A stretch of DNA of 64,000 nucleotides from Pseudoalteromonas espejiana DSM 9414 (GTDB taxonomy: Bacteria; Pseudomonadota; Gammaproteobacteria; Enterobacterales; Alteromonadaceae). Below the pieces are notes generated by a model. It did not search any database and was not told the origin of the DNA. It was given only the letters and a program-made list of their open reading frames with translations. Position numbers and translations under genes: made by a program. The stretch covers positions 2,553,001 through 2,617,000 of the forward strand of contig NZ_CP011028.1 of assembly GCF_002221525.1 (NCBI RefSeq), written 5' to 3'. Positions 56,870 to 64,000 of this stretch are shown here, piece by piece. Each line of letters starts with the position of its first letter. Position 1 is the first letter of the stretch.

Positions 56870-59800
56870 CTACTTTAGTTTTGCTTTCAAACTTAGTGCT
56901 TCTTCTTGCACGTCTTCAGGGCCGCTTTCAATTACATCCTCAATCACTTTTAATGCAGAATCAAAGTCATCAATTTCAATGTAAGCTCTAGCTAAATCGA
57001 GTTTTGCAGAGTAGCCACCGCTTTCTAAGTCAACATCCGTCGGGTTATCACCCGCAAGTAGCGAATCAAAGTCACTAAGCCCTACATCCATATTAACTTC
57101 ATCGTACGGTTCGTGTTCAAGCACTGAATCATCGCTTTGCTCTAGTAACGCATCAATATCAACAAAGTCATCAGCATTCGCTTGGGTAGGCTCAGGTGTT
57201 GTCTCTTTTGGCTGTTCAGGTTCGTTTACTAAGTCTTCATTTAATAAACTGTCAAAATCAACATCAAACTCACTGCTATCCTCTAAATTTAATGCCTCTG
57301 GTTCCTCAAGCTCACTCAGCAATGCGTCAAAGTCGGTCTGAGTTAAGTCAGCCATAAAGTCATCATCGAGCTGCTCATCTGATATCACATCATCATTAGA
57401 GCCCTCATCACTTGCTTGAGTTAACTCAGCCTCTAATTCTGAATTGGTCAATTCGTCTTCAAAATCTTCTGATAACGCTTGCTCTAAAATAGCATCATCA
57501 AAATCAGCCTCATTATTTAATGAGCTATCTTGTGGCTGTAATGCATCAAGGTTGTCTTCAACTAGCGGTTTATCATCTAATGCTTCATTGCTGTCGAGCA
57601 AGTCATCTTCAGATAGCTCTTCGCCTAAAGTACTTTCTTCTGGCAGTAATTCATCAAGGCCACCTTCAACTAATGGCTGCTCATCTAATGCTTCATTGCT
57701 GTCGAGCAAGTCATCTTCAGATAGCTCTTCGCCCAAAGTACTTTCTTCTGGCAGTAATTCATCAAAGCCATCTTCAACTAGCGGCTCATCATTTAATGCT
57801 TCATTGCTGTCTAGCGAGTCATCATCAGATAGTTCTTCGCCTAAAGTGGTCTCTTCTGGCAGTAATCCATCAAGGTCGTCTTCACTTAAAGGCTGCTCAT
57901 CTAAAACTTCATTGCTTTCTAGCGAGTCATCTTCCGGTAACTCTTCGCCTAAAGTGCTCTCTTGTGGCAGTAATGCATCAAGGTCGTCTTCAACTAATGG
58001 CTCATCGTCAATATCAGACTCTAGATTGTCAACATTATCAGCACTGGCAAGGGCATTTGCTAAATCTTGCTCCGCTTGACTGGGCACCATTCCCGTTGCC
58101 TGCCCATCGAGTGCATCGCCCTGTAGCTCTTGTGGGCTAAACGATTGTTGAACATCTAAATCAACCTCTTCGTCACTATCTAGCTCAAGTTCTGGGTATT
58201 CATCTAGCTCTTCACTTGGAGTTACTTGCTCTTCTAATAGTGCATTCAGTTCGTTATCTAAATCATCAACGCTTTGCAGTAAATCTTCATTGAAAACACC
58301 ATCATCTTCTTGTTCACTATTCGATGAATCAAACGCTGATAGTTCATCATCTAGCTCTAACGGTTCATCCAACGAGTTATCTAAAACTGTTGAGTCAGAT
58401 TCTGTTTCAAGGGCCGGTTCAGCAAAGTCGTTGTCGATAAGTAGTTCATCGTCAAAATCATCTTCTAAGGTATCTAATTCACTTCCTGAAAGCGCATTAG
58501 CTAAATCTTGCTCTGCTTGGCTAGGTTCCATTCCTGTCGCTTCGCCATCTAGCTCATCACCTTGAAGCTCCTCAGGGAGAAAATCTTTGTGCTCATCTAT
58601 ATCTAGCACTTCATTGGCATCATCTGAAAAATCGATATCCGCTTCAAGGTTTTCACTATCTAAATTATCAGCTGTCGTTGAATCCTCACCTAAAGGGCGT
58701 GTATCAGGCTCTTGTAAATCAAGCGGATCATCACCTAAATCTACCTCAACCTCTTCTACTTCATCGTCTAGATCATCGAATGTCCAATCAGGGCTTTCAA
58801 CAAAGTCATCTTCTGATGTTTGTTGTAATTCATTAAGTAATTCGTCTACGCTTTTTAACGTATCATCGGTGTATTCATCCTGCGCGTCCTCAGGATCAAG
58901 TAAGGAATCTGAGGTATCCGTAAAATCTGCGCCGGAGTTTAAGTCTTCTGTAAACTCTGGCGCGTCTACAAGTTCAGGTTCTTCTACAAGCTCAGGCTCT
59001 TCTTCAAGCTCTGGCGCTTCTTCAAGCTCAGGCTCTTCTACAAGTTCAGGCTCTTCTTCAATCACTGGCCCGTCTACAAGCGCTGGCTCTTCTACAAGTT
59101 CAGGCTCTTCTTCACGTTCAGGCTCTTCTACAAGTTCAGGCTCTTCTTCAATCACTGGCCCGTCTACAAGCTCTGGCTCTTCTTCAAGCTCTGGCTCTTC
59201 TTCAAGCTCTGGCTCGTCTACAAGCTCTGGCTCTTCTTCAAGTTCTGGCTCCATTAATGAAGATGCAATTGATTCAATATCATCTTCATTTAAATCTTCT
59301 TGTGCCTCAGCAAGCTCTTCTGCAGAATCGGCCAACGCAGTGTCAATATCTTCTTCTGATAGAGTTTCATCAACTGGCGTTTGCTCGCCAGGCTCATCTG
59401 CCGCTTCATCAATTAAGTTATCGATATCATCTAAATCAAATTCATCGTTTTCTTCAACTAGTTCATCTGATGACACTGTACCGGTTGGTTCATCTGCCGC
59501 TTCATCAATTAAGCTGTCGATATCGTCTAAATCAAATTCATCGTTTTCTTCAACTAGTTCATCTGATGGCGCTGAATCAGCAGGCTCATCTGCCGCTTCA
59601 TCAATTAAGCTGTCTATATCGTCTAAATCAAATTCATCGTTTTCTTCAACTAATTCATCTGATGACACTGTACCGGTTGGTTCATCTGCCGCTTCATCAA
59701 TTAAGCTGTCTATATCGTCTAAATCAAATTCATCGTTTTCTTCAACTAATTCATCTGATAGCGCTGAATCAGCAGGCTCATCTGCCGCTTCATCAATTAA

Positions 59801-61789
59801 ACTGTCTATATCGTCTAAATCAAATTCATCGTTTTCTTCAACTAGCTCATCTGCTGGCGCTGAATCACTTGACTCATCTGCCGCTTCATCAATTAAACTG
59901 TCGATATCGTCTAAATCAAATTCATCGTTTTCTTCAACTAATTCATCTGCTGGCGCTGAATCCACAGGCGTATCTGCCGCTTCATCAATTAAACTGTCGA
60001 TATCGTCTAAATCAAATTCATCGTTTTCTTCAACTAGCTCATCTGCTGGCGCTGAATCACTTGGTTCATCTGCCGCTTCATCAATTAAGCTGTCTATATC
60101 GTCTAAATCAAATTCATCGTTTTCTTCAACTAGCTCATCTGCTGGCGCTGAATCACTTGACTCATCTGCCGCTTCATCAATTAGGCTGTCGATATCGTCT
60201 AAATCAAATTCATCGTTTTCTTCAACTAATTCATCTGCTGGCGCTGAATCCACAGGCGTATCTGCCGCTTCACCAATGAGGCTGTCGATATCATCTAAGT
60301 CAAAGTCATCACTTTTACTTGTGTCAGAGCTTGATTGTTGATCTAGTAAGTCATCAATATCAAAGTCATCATCTTCTTCAGCTAGCTCCTCACTGAGCGC
60401 AGCCATCTCATCGTTGGTCTCTAGGCTGTCATCAGCTGTGGCTTGTTCTACTTCAGGTAAGTCAATCTCAGGAAGGCTATCGTCTTCATCAAACAAGTCA
60501 TCTAAGTCATCGCTACTTAGAATATCATCGGTACTTTGTGGCTCATCTAAATCAAGGTCAATTTCATCATCTTGCTTTTCATCTACAGGCTTATCAAAAT
60601 CCTGCTGCATGAAAATATCTAACTCGTCACCCTCGCCGCCTTCATCATCAAAAACGATGTCGTCACTTAATAGGCTTTCAAGCTCATCTTGATCGAGTAA
60701 GTTTTCTGAATCACCAAAGTCATCATCTAGTGCATCGTCAAGGGAGTCATCAAATGCAATATCATCATCTGGCAACATGTCGTTGCTGTGATTGTCATCC
60801 AGTTGAATATCTAAATCATCAAGTGGGTCGGGTATAATTGGATCGTCAAGCGTATCTGAGCTTTGTGGCACGTCATCGGTAAAACTTGGCGCTTGTGGCA
60901 AAAAATCATCATCGTCCTGCGATTCATCTTCTTTATTGGCGCGCTTACGTAAAAACATTACCACAGCAAAAATAATTAATAATGCCGGAATGGTCATTAA
61001 TAATATGAGTACCAGAGGGTTTGACATTAAAGCGCCTAAATCAAAAGGCTCTTCTTTTGGTATTTCTTTTGCTTTTTGTTGAGCAATAATTTCGTTTTGC
61101 TTATCTATTAGCTCTTTTAATTGCTTTTGAATTTCACTGTCTTGCCCTAATTGTTGTTTTACATTTTCAAGCTCTTGAGAAATTCCCGAAAGTTGTTTTT
61201 TAAGGTTGTTATTTTCAACAAGTATTTCTTCAACATTATTAACCGAGCTTTTAAATTGTTGCTCAAGCGCTACAAGTTTATTGCCTTGGTCAGTTTTTAT
61301 TTCGTTTAATTCTTTTTGGATTTCTTTTTTTGCATCATCAACGTCTGCTTTTCGAGCTTGTGTAACCTTCGTTTGTGCTGCGTTAATTTCACTTGTTGTA
61401 AGCGTACCGTTTTTCTTTTTTTCCCATAGTGCATCGTCTTGTTCAGAGCGTTGTTTTGCAAGTTGCGGACTAACGCGTCTAATTTCAGCTAAGGTTGGTA
61501 TTTTTAAATAAGCACCACTTTGCATGTGGTTAAGGTTTTGCTCTAAAAAAGAGTTGGGGTTTTTGTTATACAAGGCCTGCATAACTTGGTAAATACTAAC
61601 GGAGTTGTCAGGGCGCACTTTTGCAGCAATACGCCATAACGTATCGGTTGGCTTTATCGGCCCAATAGATCGCCCTTGCGCACCATAGTCAGCGCCTTTT
61701 GGCCCCTTTAATTGGGTGCTGTCTTGAGAGTAAATTGGAGTTACTACCAATGCAGACGCTAATATAATAAGTGAAGCTAAACCGCGCAT
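56870..61789 (-). CDS. fimV: FimV/HubP polar landmark protein with large acidic repeat region
   Basis: 1639 residues. Signal peptide (1-~21), a LysM-like periplasmic domain (~41-98; PTDTLWRIAAKVRPDNSVSI), periplasmic coiled coil (~135-240), one membrane helix (~258-280; LILLMTIPALLIIFAVVMFL), then ~1300 residues of very acidic cytoplasmic sequence and the conserved C-terminal FimV TPR domain (~1590-1639; SAKLDLARAYIEIDDFDSALKVIEDV). The family anchors chromosome, chemotaxis, flagellar and type IV pilus factors at the cell pole (known for Vibrio and Shewanella HubP). The cytoplasmic part contains three repeat families listed separately. Single gene between asd and truA. Confidence 0.95.
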   Translation of the reverse strand: MRGLASLIILASALVVTPIYSQDSTQLKGPKGADYGAQGRSIGPIKPTDTLWRIAAKVRPDNSVSIYQVMQALYNKNPNSFLEQNLNHMQSGAYLKIPTLAEIRRVSPQLAKQRSEQDDALWEKKKNGTLTTSEINAAQTKVTQARKADVDDAKKEIQKELNEIKTDQGNKLVALEQQFKSSVNNVEEILVENNNLKKQLSGISQELENVKQQLGQDSEIQKQLKELIDKQNEIIAQQKAKEIPKEEPFDLGALMSNPLVLILLMTIPALLIIFAVVMFLRKRANKEDESQDDDDFLPQAPSFTDDVPQSSDTLDDPIIPDPLDDLDIQLDDNHSNDMLPDDDIAFDDSLDDALDDDFGDSENLLDQDELESLLSDDIVFDDEGGEGDELDIFMQQDFDKPVDEKQDDEIDLDLDEPQSTDDILSSDDLDDLFDEDDSLPEIDLPEVEQATADDSLETNDEMAALSEELAEEDDDFDIDDLLDQQSSSDTSKSDDFDLDDIDSLIGEAADTPVDSAPADELVEENDEFDLDDIDSLIDEAADESSDSAPADELVEENDEFDLDDIDSLIDEAADEPSDSAPADELVEENDEFDLDDIDSLIDEAADTPVDSAPADELVEENDEFDLDDIDSLIDEAADESSDSAPADELVEENDEFDLDDIDSLIDEAADEPADSALSDELVEENDEFDLDDIDSLIDEAADEPTGTVSSDELVEENDEFDLDDIDSLIDEAADEPADSAPSDELVEENDEFDLDDIDSLIDEAADEPTGTVSSDELVEENDEFDLDDIDNLIDEAADEPGEQTPVDETLSEEDIDTALADSAEELAEAQEDLNEDDIESIASSLMEPELEEEPELVDEPELEEEPELEEEPELVDGPVIEEEPELVEEPEREEEPELVEEPALVDGPVIEEEPELVEEPELEEAPELEEEPELVEEPELVDAPEFTEDLNSGADFTDTSDSLLDPEDAQDEYTDDTLKSVDELLNELQQTSEDDFVESPDWTFDDLDDEVEEVEVDLGDDPLDLQEPDTRPLGEDSTTADNLDSENLEADIDFSDDANEVLDIDEHKDFLPEELQGDELDGEATGMEPSQAEQDLANALSGSELDTLEDDFDDELLIDNDFAEPALETESDSTVLDNSLDEPLELDDELSAFDSSNSEQEDDGVFNEDLLQSVDDLDNELNALLEEQVTPSEELDEYPELELDSDEEVDLDVQQSFSPQELQGDALDGQATGMVPSQAEQDLANALASADNVDNLESDIDDEPLVEDDLDALLPQESTLGEELPEDDSLESNEVLDEQPLSEDDLDGLLPEETTLGEELSDDDSLDSNEALNDEPLVEDGFDELLPEESTLGEELSEDDLLDSNEALDEQPLVEGGLDELLPEESTLGEELSEDDLLDSNEALDDKPLVEDNLDALQPQDSSLNNEADFDDAILEQALSEDFEDELTNSELEAELTQASDEGSNDDVISDEQLDDDFMADLTQTDFDALLSELEEPEALNLEDSSEFDVDFDSLLNEDLVNEPEQPKETTPEPTQANADDFVDIDALLEQSDDSVLEHEPYDEVNMDVGLSDFDSLLAGDNPTDVDLESGGYSAKLDLARAYIEIDDFDSALKVIEDVIESGPEDVQEEALSLKAKLK
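57526..58005 (-). repeat. 108-bp (36-residue) tandem repeats in fimV
   Basis: Four and a half units with period 108 bp (for example the CAGATAGCTC core at 57610, 57718, 57826 and its variant at 57934), encoding PLVED-x-LD-LLPEESTLGEEL-type repeats. The two central units are nearly identical. Confidence 0.85.
58961..59250 (-). repeat. Hexapeptide EPELxE tract in fimV
   Basis: About 95 residues built on a 6-residue period (EEPELV/EEPELE), with an embedded duplicated segment containing GPVIEEEPELVEEP. Low-complexity, Glu/Pro rich. Confidence 0.85.
59372..60235 (-). repeat. Nine 96-bp (32-residue) tandem repeats in fimV
   Basis: 864 bp = nine units of exactly 96 bp, residues 519-806, each opening DELVEENDEFDLDDIDSLID and ending in a variable 8-residue tail; a degenerate unit precedes them at 60236-60330. 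The tails (TPVD, ESSD, EPSD/EPAD, EPTG) recur in order, showing duplications of multi-unit blocks. Confidence 0.95.
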
Positions 61790-62016
61790 GCTGATCCTTT
61801 AATGTGTAAATGTTAAATACGTGGCCCATAACTTAGCCGCTCAACATTAATTATTCTTGCCGTAATCAGCCAAATAGCTGACCTACATTTGTTATTACAA
61901 TCTATTTTTATTGCAAGCTCTATTCCAGTTACAAACTATAAACCAGTTGCGGCCTAATATCCATTGCAACGCCTTGAAAATAAATACCTTAAAACTTTAT
62001 TCGTAATACTATTTTA

Positions 62017-62030
62017 TTGAGATAGATCAA
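62017..62030. promoter_or_regulatory. FNR/EtrA-like box upstream of fimV
   Basis: TTGAGATAGATCAA matches TTGAT-N4-ATCAA with one mismatch. It is 228 bases upstream of fimV, far for direct control; may be chance. Confidence 0.3.
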
Positions 62031-62080
62031 GGTGTTTAGTTTACTTGCTAAGCTAAGCGGCAATAAATTGGCATCCCTAA

Positions 62081-62115
62081 AAACAAAAGCGGCAAACTCT
62101 TAAAGTTTGCCGCTT
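62081..62115 (-). terminator. Terminator after asd
   Basis: On the - strand AAGCGGCAAACT, TTAAG, AGTTTGCCGCTT, followed by TTGTTTTT. Confidence 0.85.
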
Positions 62116-62143
62116 AATTAAGCGTGTTTATTAACTGCTAAAA

Positions 62144-63160
62144 TTAAAGGTAATTAGCTATTAATTCCTCAGCTATTTGTACGCTATTTGTTGCAGCACC
62201 TTTGCGGGTATTGTCACTCACAACCCACATATTTAAGCCATGCGGATGTGAAATATCAGCACGAAGGCGGCCAACATACACAGTATCGTTACCACTGGCA
62301 TCCGATACAGCGGTAGGGTAATCCCCTTCGTCTTCAATAAGCTCTACACCTGGTGCATCGTTTAGTAATTGTTTTACGTGTTCAAAATCGTATGGCATAC
62401 GAGTTTCAATGTTAATTGACTCTGAGTGGCCAAAAAATACAGGTACACGCACACATGTTGGGTTAACCGCAATGGTAGTATCGCCCAAAATTTTATGTGT
62501 TTCGTTTACCATCTTCATTTCTTCGCGGGTATAGCCGTTATCTTCAAAGGTATCGATTTGCGGAATAACATTAAACGCTATTTGCTTAGGAAAAATCTCG
62601 TTTTCCATTGGGCGTGCATTCATTAAATTAGCAGTTTGTTTTGCCAGCTCGTCTACAGCTTGCTTACCTGCGCCCGATACAGCTTGATAAGTAGATACAT
62701 TAATACGGTCAATACCGTAAGCGTCGTAAATCGGTTTAAGCGCTAGCATCATTTGTATTGTAGAGCAGTTAGGGTTAGCAATAATGTTGCGGTTTCTAAA
62801 ATCCGCTAGGCTTGATGCATTTACTTCAGGCACTACCAGCGGTACTTCAAAATCGTTTCTAAAGTGTGATGTATTATCAATTACAACACAGCCAGCATCG
62901 GCAGCAATTGGTGCGTACTTTTGTGAAACACTGCCACCTGCCGAAAACAAACCAATATGCGCTTGGCTAAAGTCAAAGCCTTCAACGTCTTGTACTTCAA
63001 TTACTTCACCACGAAACTTTATGTCTTCACCCGCGCTGCGGCTGCTTGCCAGTAAAAAAAGTTGATCAACTGGGAACTTACGATCTTCTAATGTTTCAAT
63101 GATCTGACGACCAACTAAACCTGTGGCGCCAAGTACGGCAACGTTATATTTTTGCGACAT
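62144..63160 (-). CDS. asd: Asd, aspartate-semialdehyde dehydrogenase
   Basis: NADPH-dependent reduction of aspartyl phosphate to the semialdehyde, shared by lysine/DAP, threonine and methionine synthesis. 338 residues: GATGLVGRQI Rossmann motif, active-site Cys132 in NPNCSTIQ, CVRVPVFFGHSE with the catalytic His. E. coli has the inactive paralogue usg at this locus; here the Cys and His are both present, so a working enzyme is likely. 45 bases after pdxB. Confidence 0.95.
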   Translation of the reverse strand: MSQKYNVAVLGATGLVGRQIIETLEDRKFPVDQLFLLASSRSAGEDIKFRGEVIEVQDVEGFDFSQAHIGLFSAGGSVSQKYAPIAADAGCVVIDNTSHFRNDFEVPLVVPEVNASSLADFRNRNIIANPNCSTIQMMLALKPIYDAYGIDRINVSTYQAVSGAGKQAVDELAKQTANLMNARPMENEIFPKQIAFNVIPQIDTFEDNGYTREEMKMVNETHKILGDTTIAVNPTCVRVPVFFGHSESINIETRMPYDFEHVKQLLNDAPGVELIEDEGDYPTAVSDASGNDTVYVGRLRADISHPHGLNMWVVSDNTRKGAATNSVQIAEELIANYL

Positions 63161-63205
63161 ATTTTATCCTCTTTAAGCACTGTTAAAACAACACTGCTAG
63201 TTAAA

Positions 63206-64000
63206 TTAGTTTGCGGTATTAAAGCCAAGCTGAGCTAATGAGTTTAATTGCTCTTTGCTGCCATGCACTTTTAAAGTGCTAAACTCGCGTCTTACAGGAT
63301 AGTTTTTACGTAAACTATCAAAACCGTCATTAGCTAAATTACGTAGTAAAATGCCATCATCTCGTCGTACGTCATAAATTAAATGAACTAAACGGGCAAT
63401 ATCGGCTTCAGTAAAACTAGGCTCAAGTGTTATTGAAGTAATAGCGGGTGTAGGTAAAAAATCAGCCAAAGACTTTTCACCCGTTACCTCTTTTAAGTTG
63501 CATAAAGCGTGGTACAACATTTGAGTACCTCGCGCTTTACCCTCAAGGGTATGCCCTGCAATATGCACGCTTGCATAACGAACATGATCAAGTAACGACG
63601 TTAAAATATTAGGCTCGTTTTCCCATACATCGAGCACTAAGTCTAAATCGGCCCCTTGCTCCATTAAGGTCAATAAAGCCTGGTTATTTATTACTTCACC
63701 ACGGCTAGCATTAATAACGGTTAAACCCGGTTTTAGCGCACTTAGTCGCTTTTCATCCATTAGGTGCAGTGTTTTATGCTCGCCAGATTTAATAAGTGGC
63801 ACATGAAAACTCACTGCATCAACACGCTCAAGTAGCTCATCTAGCGCTACATGTTCTGCTAATAAGCCTTGCTCATGTTTAATTGGGTCACATAATAAAA
63901 CATCAACATTAAGCGCTTTAAGTTTTTTAGCTAAGCAGCTGCCAATATTACCAACCCCAACAATGCCTATTGTTTGCCCACTAAGTGGCTTAGCGTTCTC
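63206..64000 (-). CDS. pdxB: PdxB, erythronate-4-phosphate dehydrogenase (5' end cut off)
   Basis: Second step of DXP-independent pyridoxal phosphate synthesis: 4-phosphoerythronate to 2-oxo-3-hydroxy-4-phosphobutanoate. 264 residues are visible and the frame is open to the window edge; about 110 N-terminal residues are missing. NAD-binding GIVGVGNIGSCLAKKL, SFHVPLIKSGEH, INASRGEVINNQALL and the catalytic His region VHIAGHTLEGKA mark a D-2-hydroxyacid dehydrogenase; the C-terminal dimerisation domain of PdxB (~180-264) separates it from SerA. Confidence 0.94.
   Translation of the reverse strand, partial: ENAKPLSGQTIGIVGVGNIGSCLAKKLKALNVDVLLCDPIKHEQGLLAEHVALDELLERVDAVSFHVPLIKSGEHKTLHLMDEKRLSALKPGLTVINASRGEVINNQALLTLMEQGADLDLVLDVWENEPNILTSLLDHVRYASVHIAGHTLEGKARGTQMLYHALCNLKEVTGEKSLADFLPTPAITSITLEPSFTEADIARLVHLIYDVRRDDGILLRNLANDGFDSLRKNYPVRREFSTLKVHGSKEQLNSLAQLGFNTAN

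Larger units (their letters stand above)
61790..62143. other. Intergenic region between fimV and asd
   Basis: 354 bases containing the asd terminator (62081-62115), an FNR-like half-perfect box (62017-62030) and the presumed fimV promoter region. No credible coding frame. Confidence 0.5.

Noticed and set aside
58587..60341. 584-codon Ser-rich open frame opposite fimV, and similar frames at 57444-58079, 57520-58140 and 59257-60279
   Set aside because: They mirror the Asp/Glu codons and the 96-bp and 108-bp repeats of fimV; no ribosome site, no domain, and the lengths follow from repeat units divisible by three.

Overview
The window is a chromosomal segment of a marine gammaproteobacterium, most likely Pseudoalteromonas (Alteromonadales). 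This rests on gene order (map-glnD-dapD against rpsB-tsf-pyrH-frr...; tig-clpP-clpX-lon-hupB-ppiD; psp-sap; pdxB-asd-fimV-truA-accD-folC-dedD-cvpA-purF), AT-rich codon use and protein sequences. The genus is inference. Almost everything is core housekeeping DNA; no prophage, integrase, transposase gene or CRISPR array is visible.

Layout. 1-1536 is the 3' part of cydC (+), meeting a small RlpA-like lipoprotein (-) end to end. 1929-2238 carries a MITE-like element with ATACCAATT/AATTGGTAT ends. 2239-15094 is one long leftward envelope/translation block: rpsB, tsf, pyrH, frr, uppS, cdsA, ispC, rseP, bamA, ompH, lpxD, fabZ, lpxA. It covers ribosome and elongation factors, undecaprenyl and phospholipid precursors, outer-membrane protein assembly and lipid A, and it stops at lpxA with a terminator and no lpxB. 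Divergent from it run map, glnD and dapD. At 19671-21070 an unrecognised 361-residue protein with an R-x5-H (HEPN-like) motif sits between two identical, inverted 34-bp palindromic repeats; this is the only clearly accessory gene and the best candidate for something undescribed.

21139-23737 is amino-acid catabolism (phhA, phhB, methionine gamma-lyase). 23879-27741 is the envelope-stress group ycjF, ycjX, pspC, pspB, pspA, driven from a sigma-54-like promoter, with divergent pspF directly followed by sapABCDF. 34348-42920 is a proteostasis block (ppiD, hupB, lon, clpX, clpP, tig), with a near-consensus heat-shock promoter before lon. 43295-43821 is a five-tRNA operon (Pro, Arg, His, Pro, Pro) with three identical proline tRNAs and a strong stable-RNA promoter.

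44164-50661 holds folD, cysS, ppiB, lpxH, an orphan periplasmic binding protein, miaE and a Yip1-family membrane protein. 50760-64000 is the leftward purF/cvpA - dedD/folC/accD/truA - fimV - asd - pdxB region. fimV encodes a 1639-residue HubP-type polar landmark protein whose acidic cytoplasmic part is built from several repeat families, including nine exact-length 96-bp units with a visible higher-order duplication pattern. pdxB runs off the right edge.

Several starts were moved from the longest open frame on the basis of Shine-Dalgarno sites, operon overlaps and family lengths (lpxA, fabZ, lpxD, bamA, ispC, uppS, pspC, sapC, hupB, lon, lpxH, miaE, cvpA, accD). All function calls are from reading the sequence and remembered family motifs; no database search was run.
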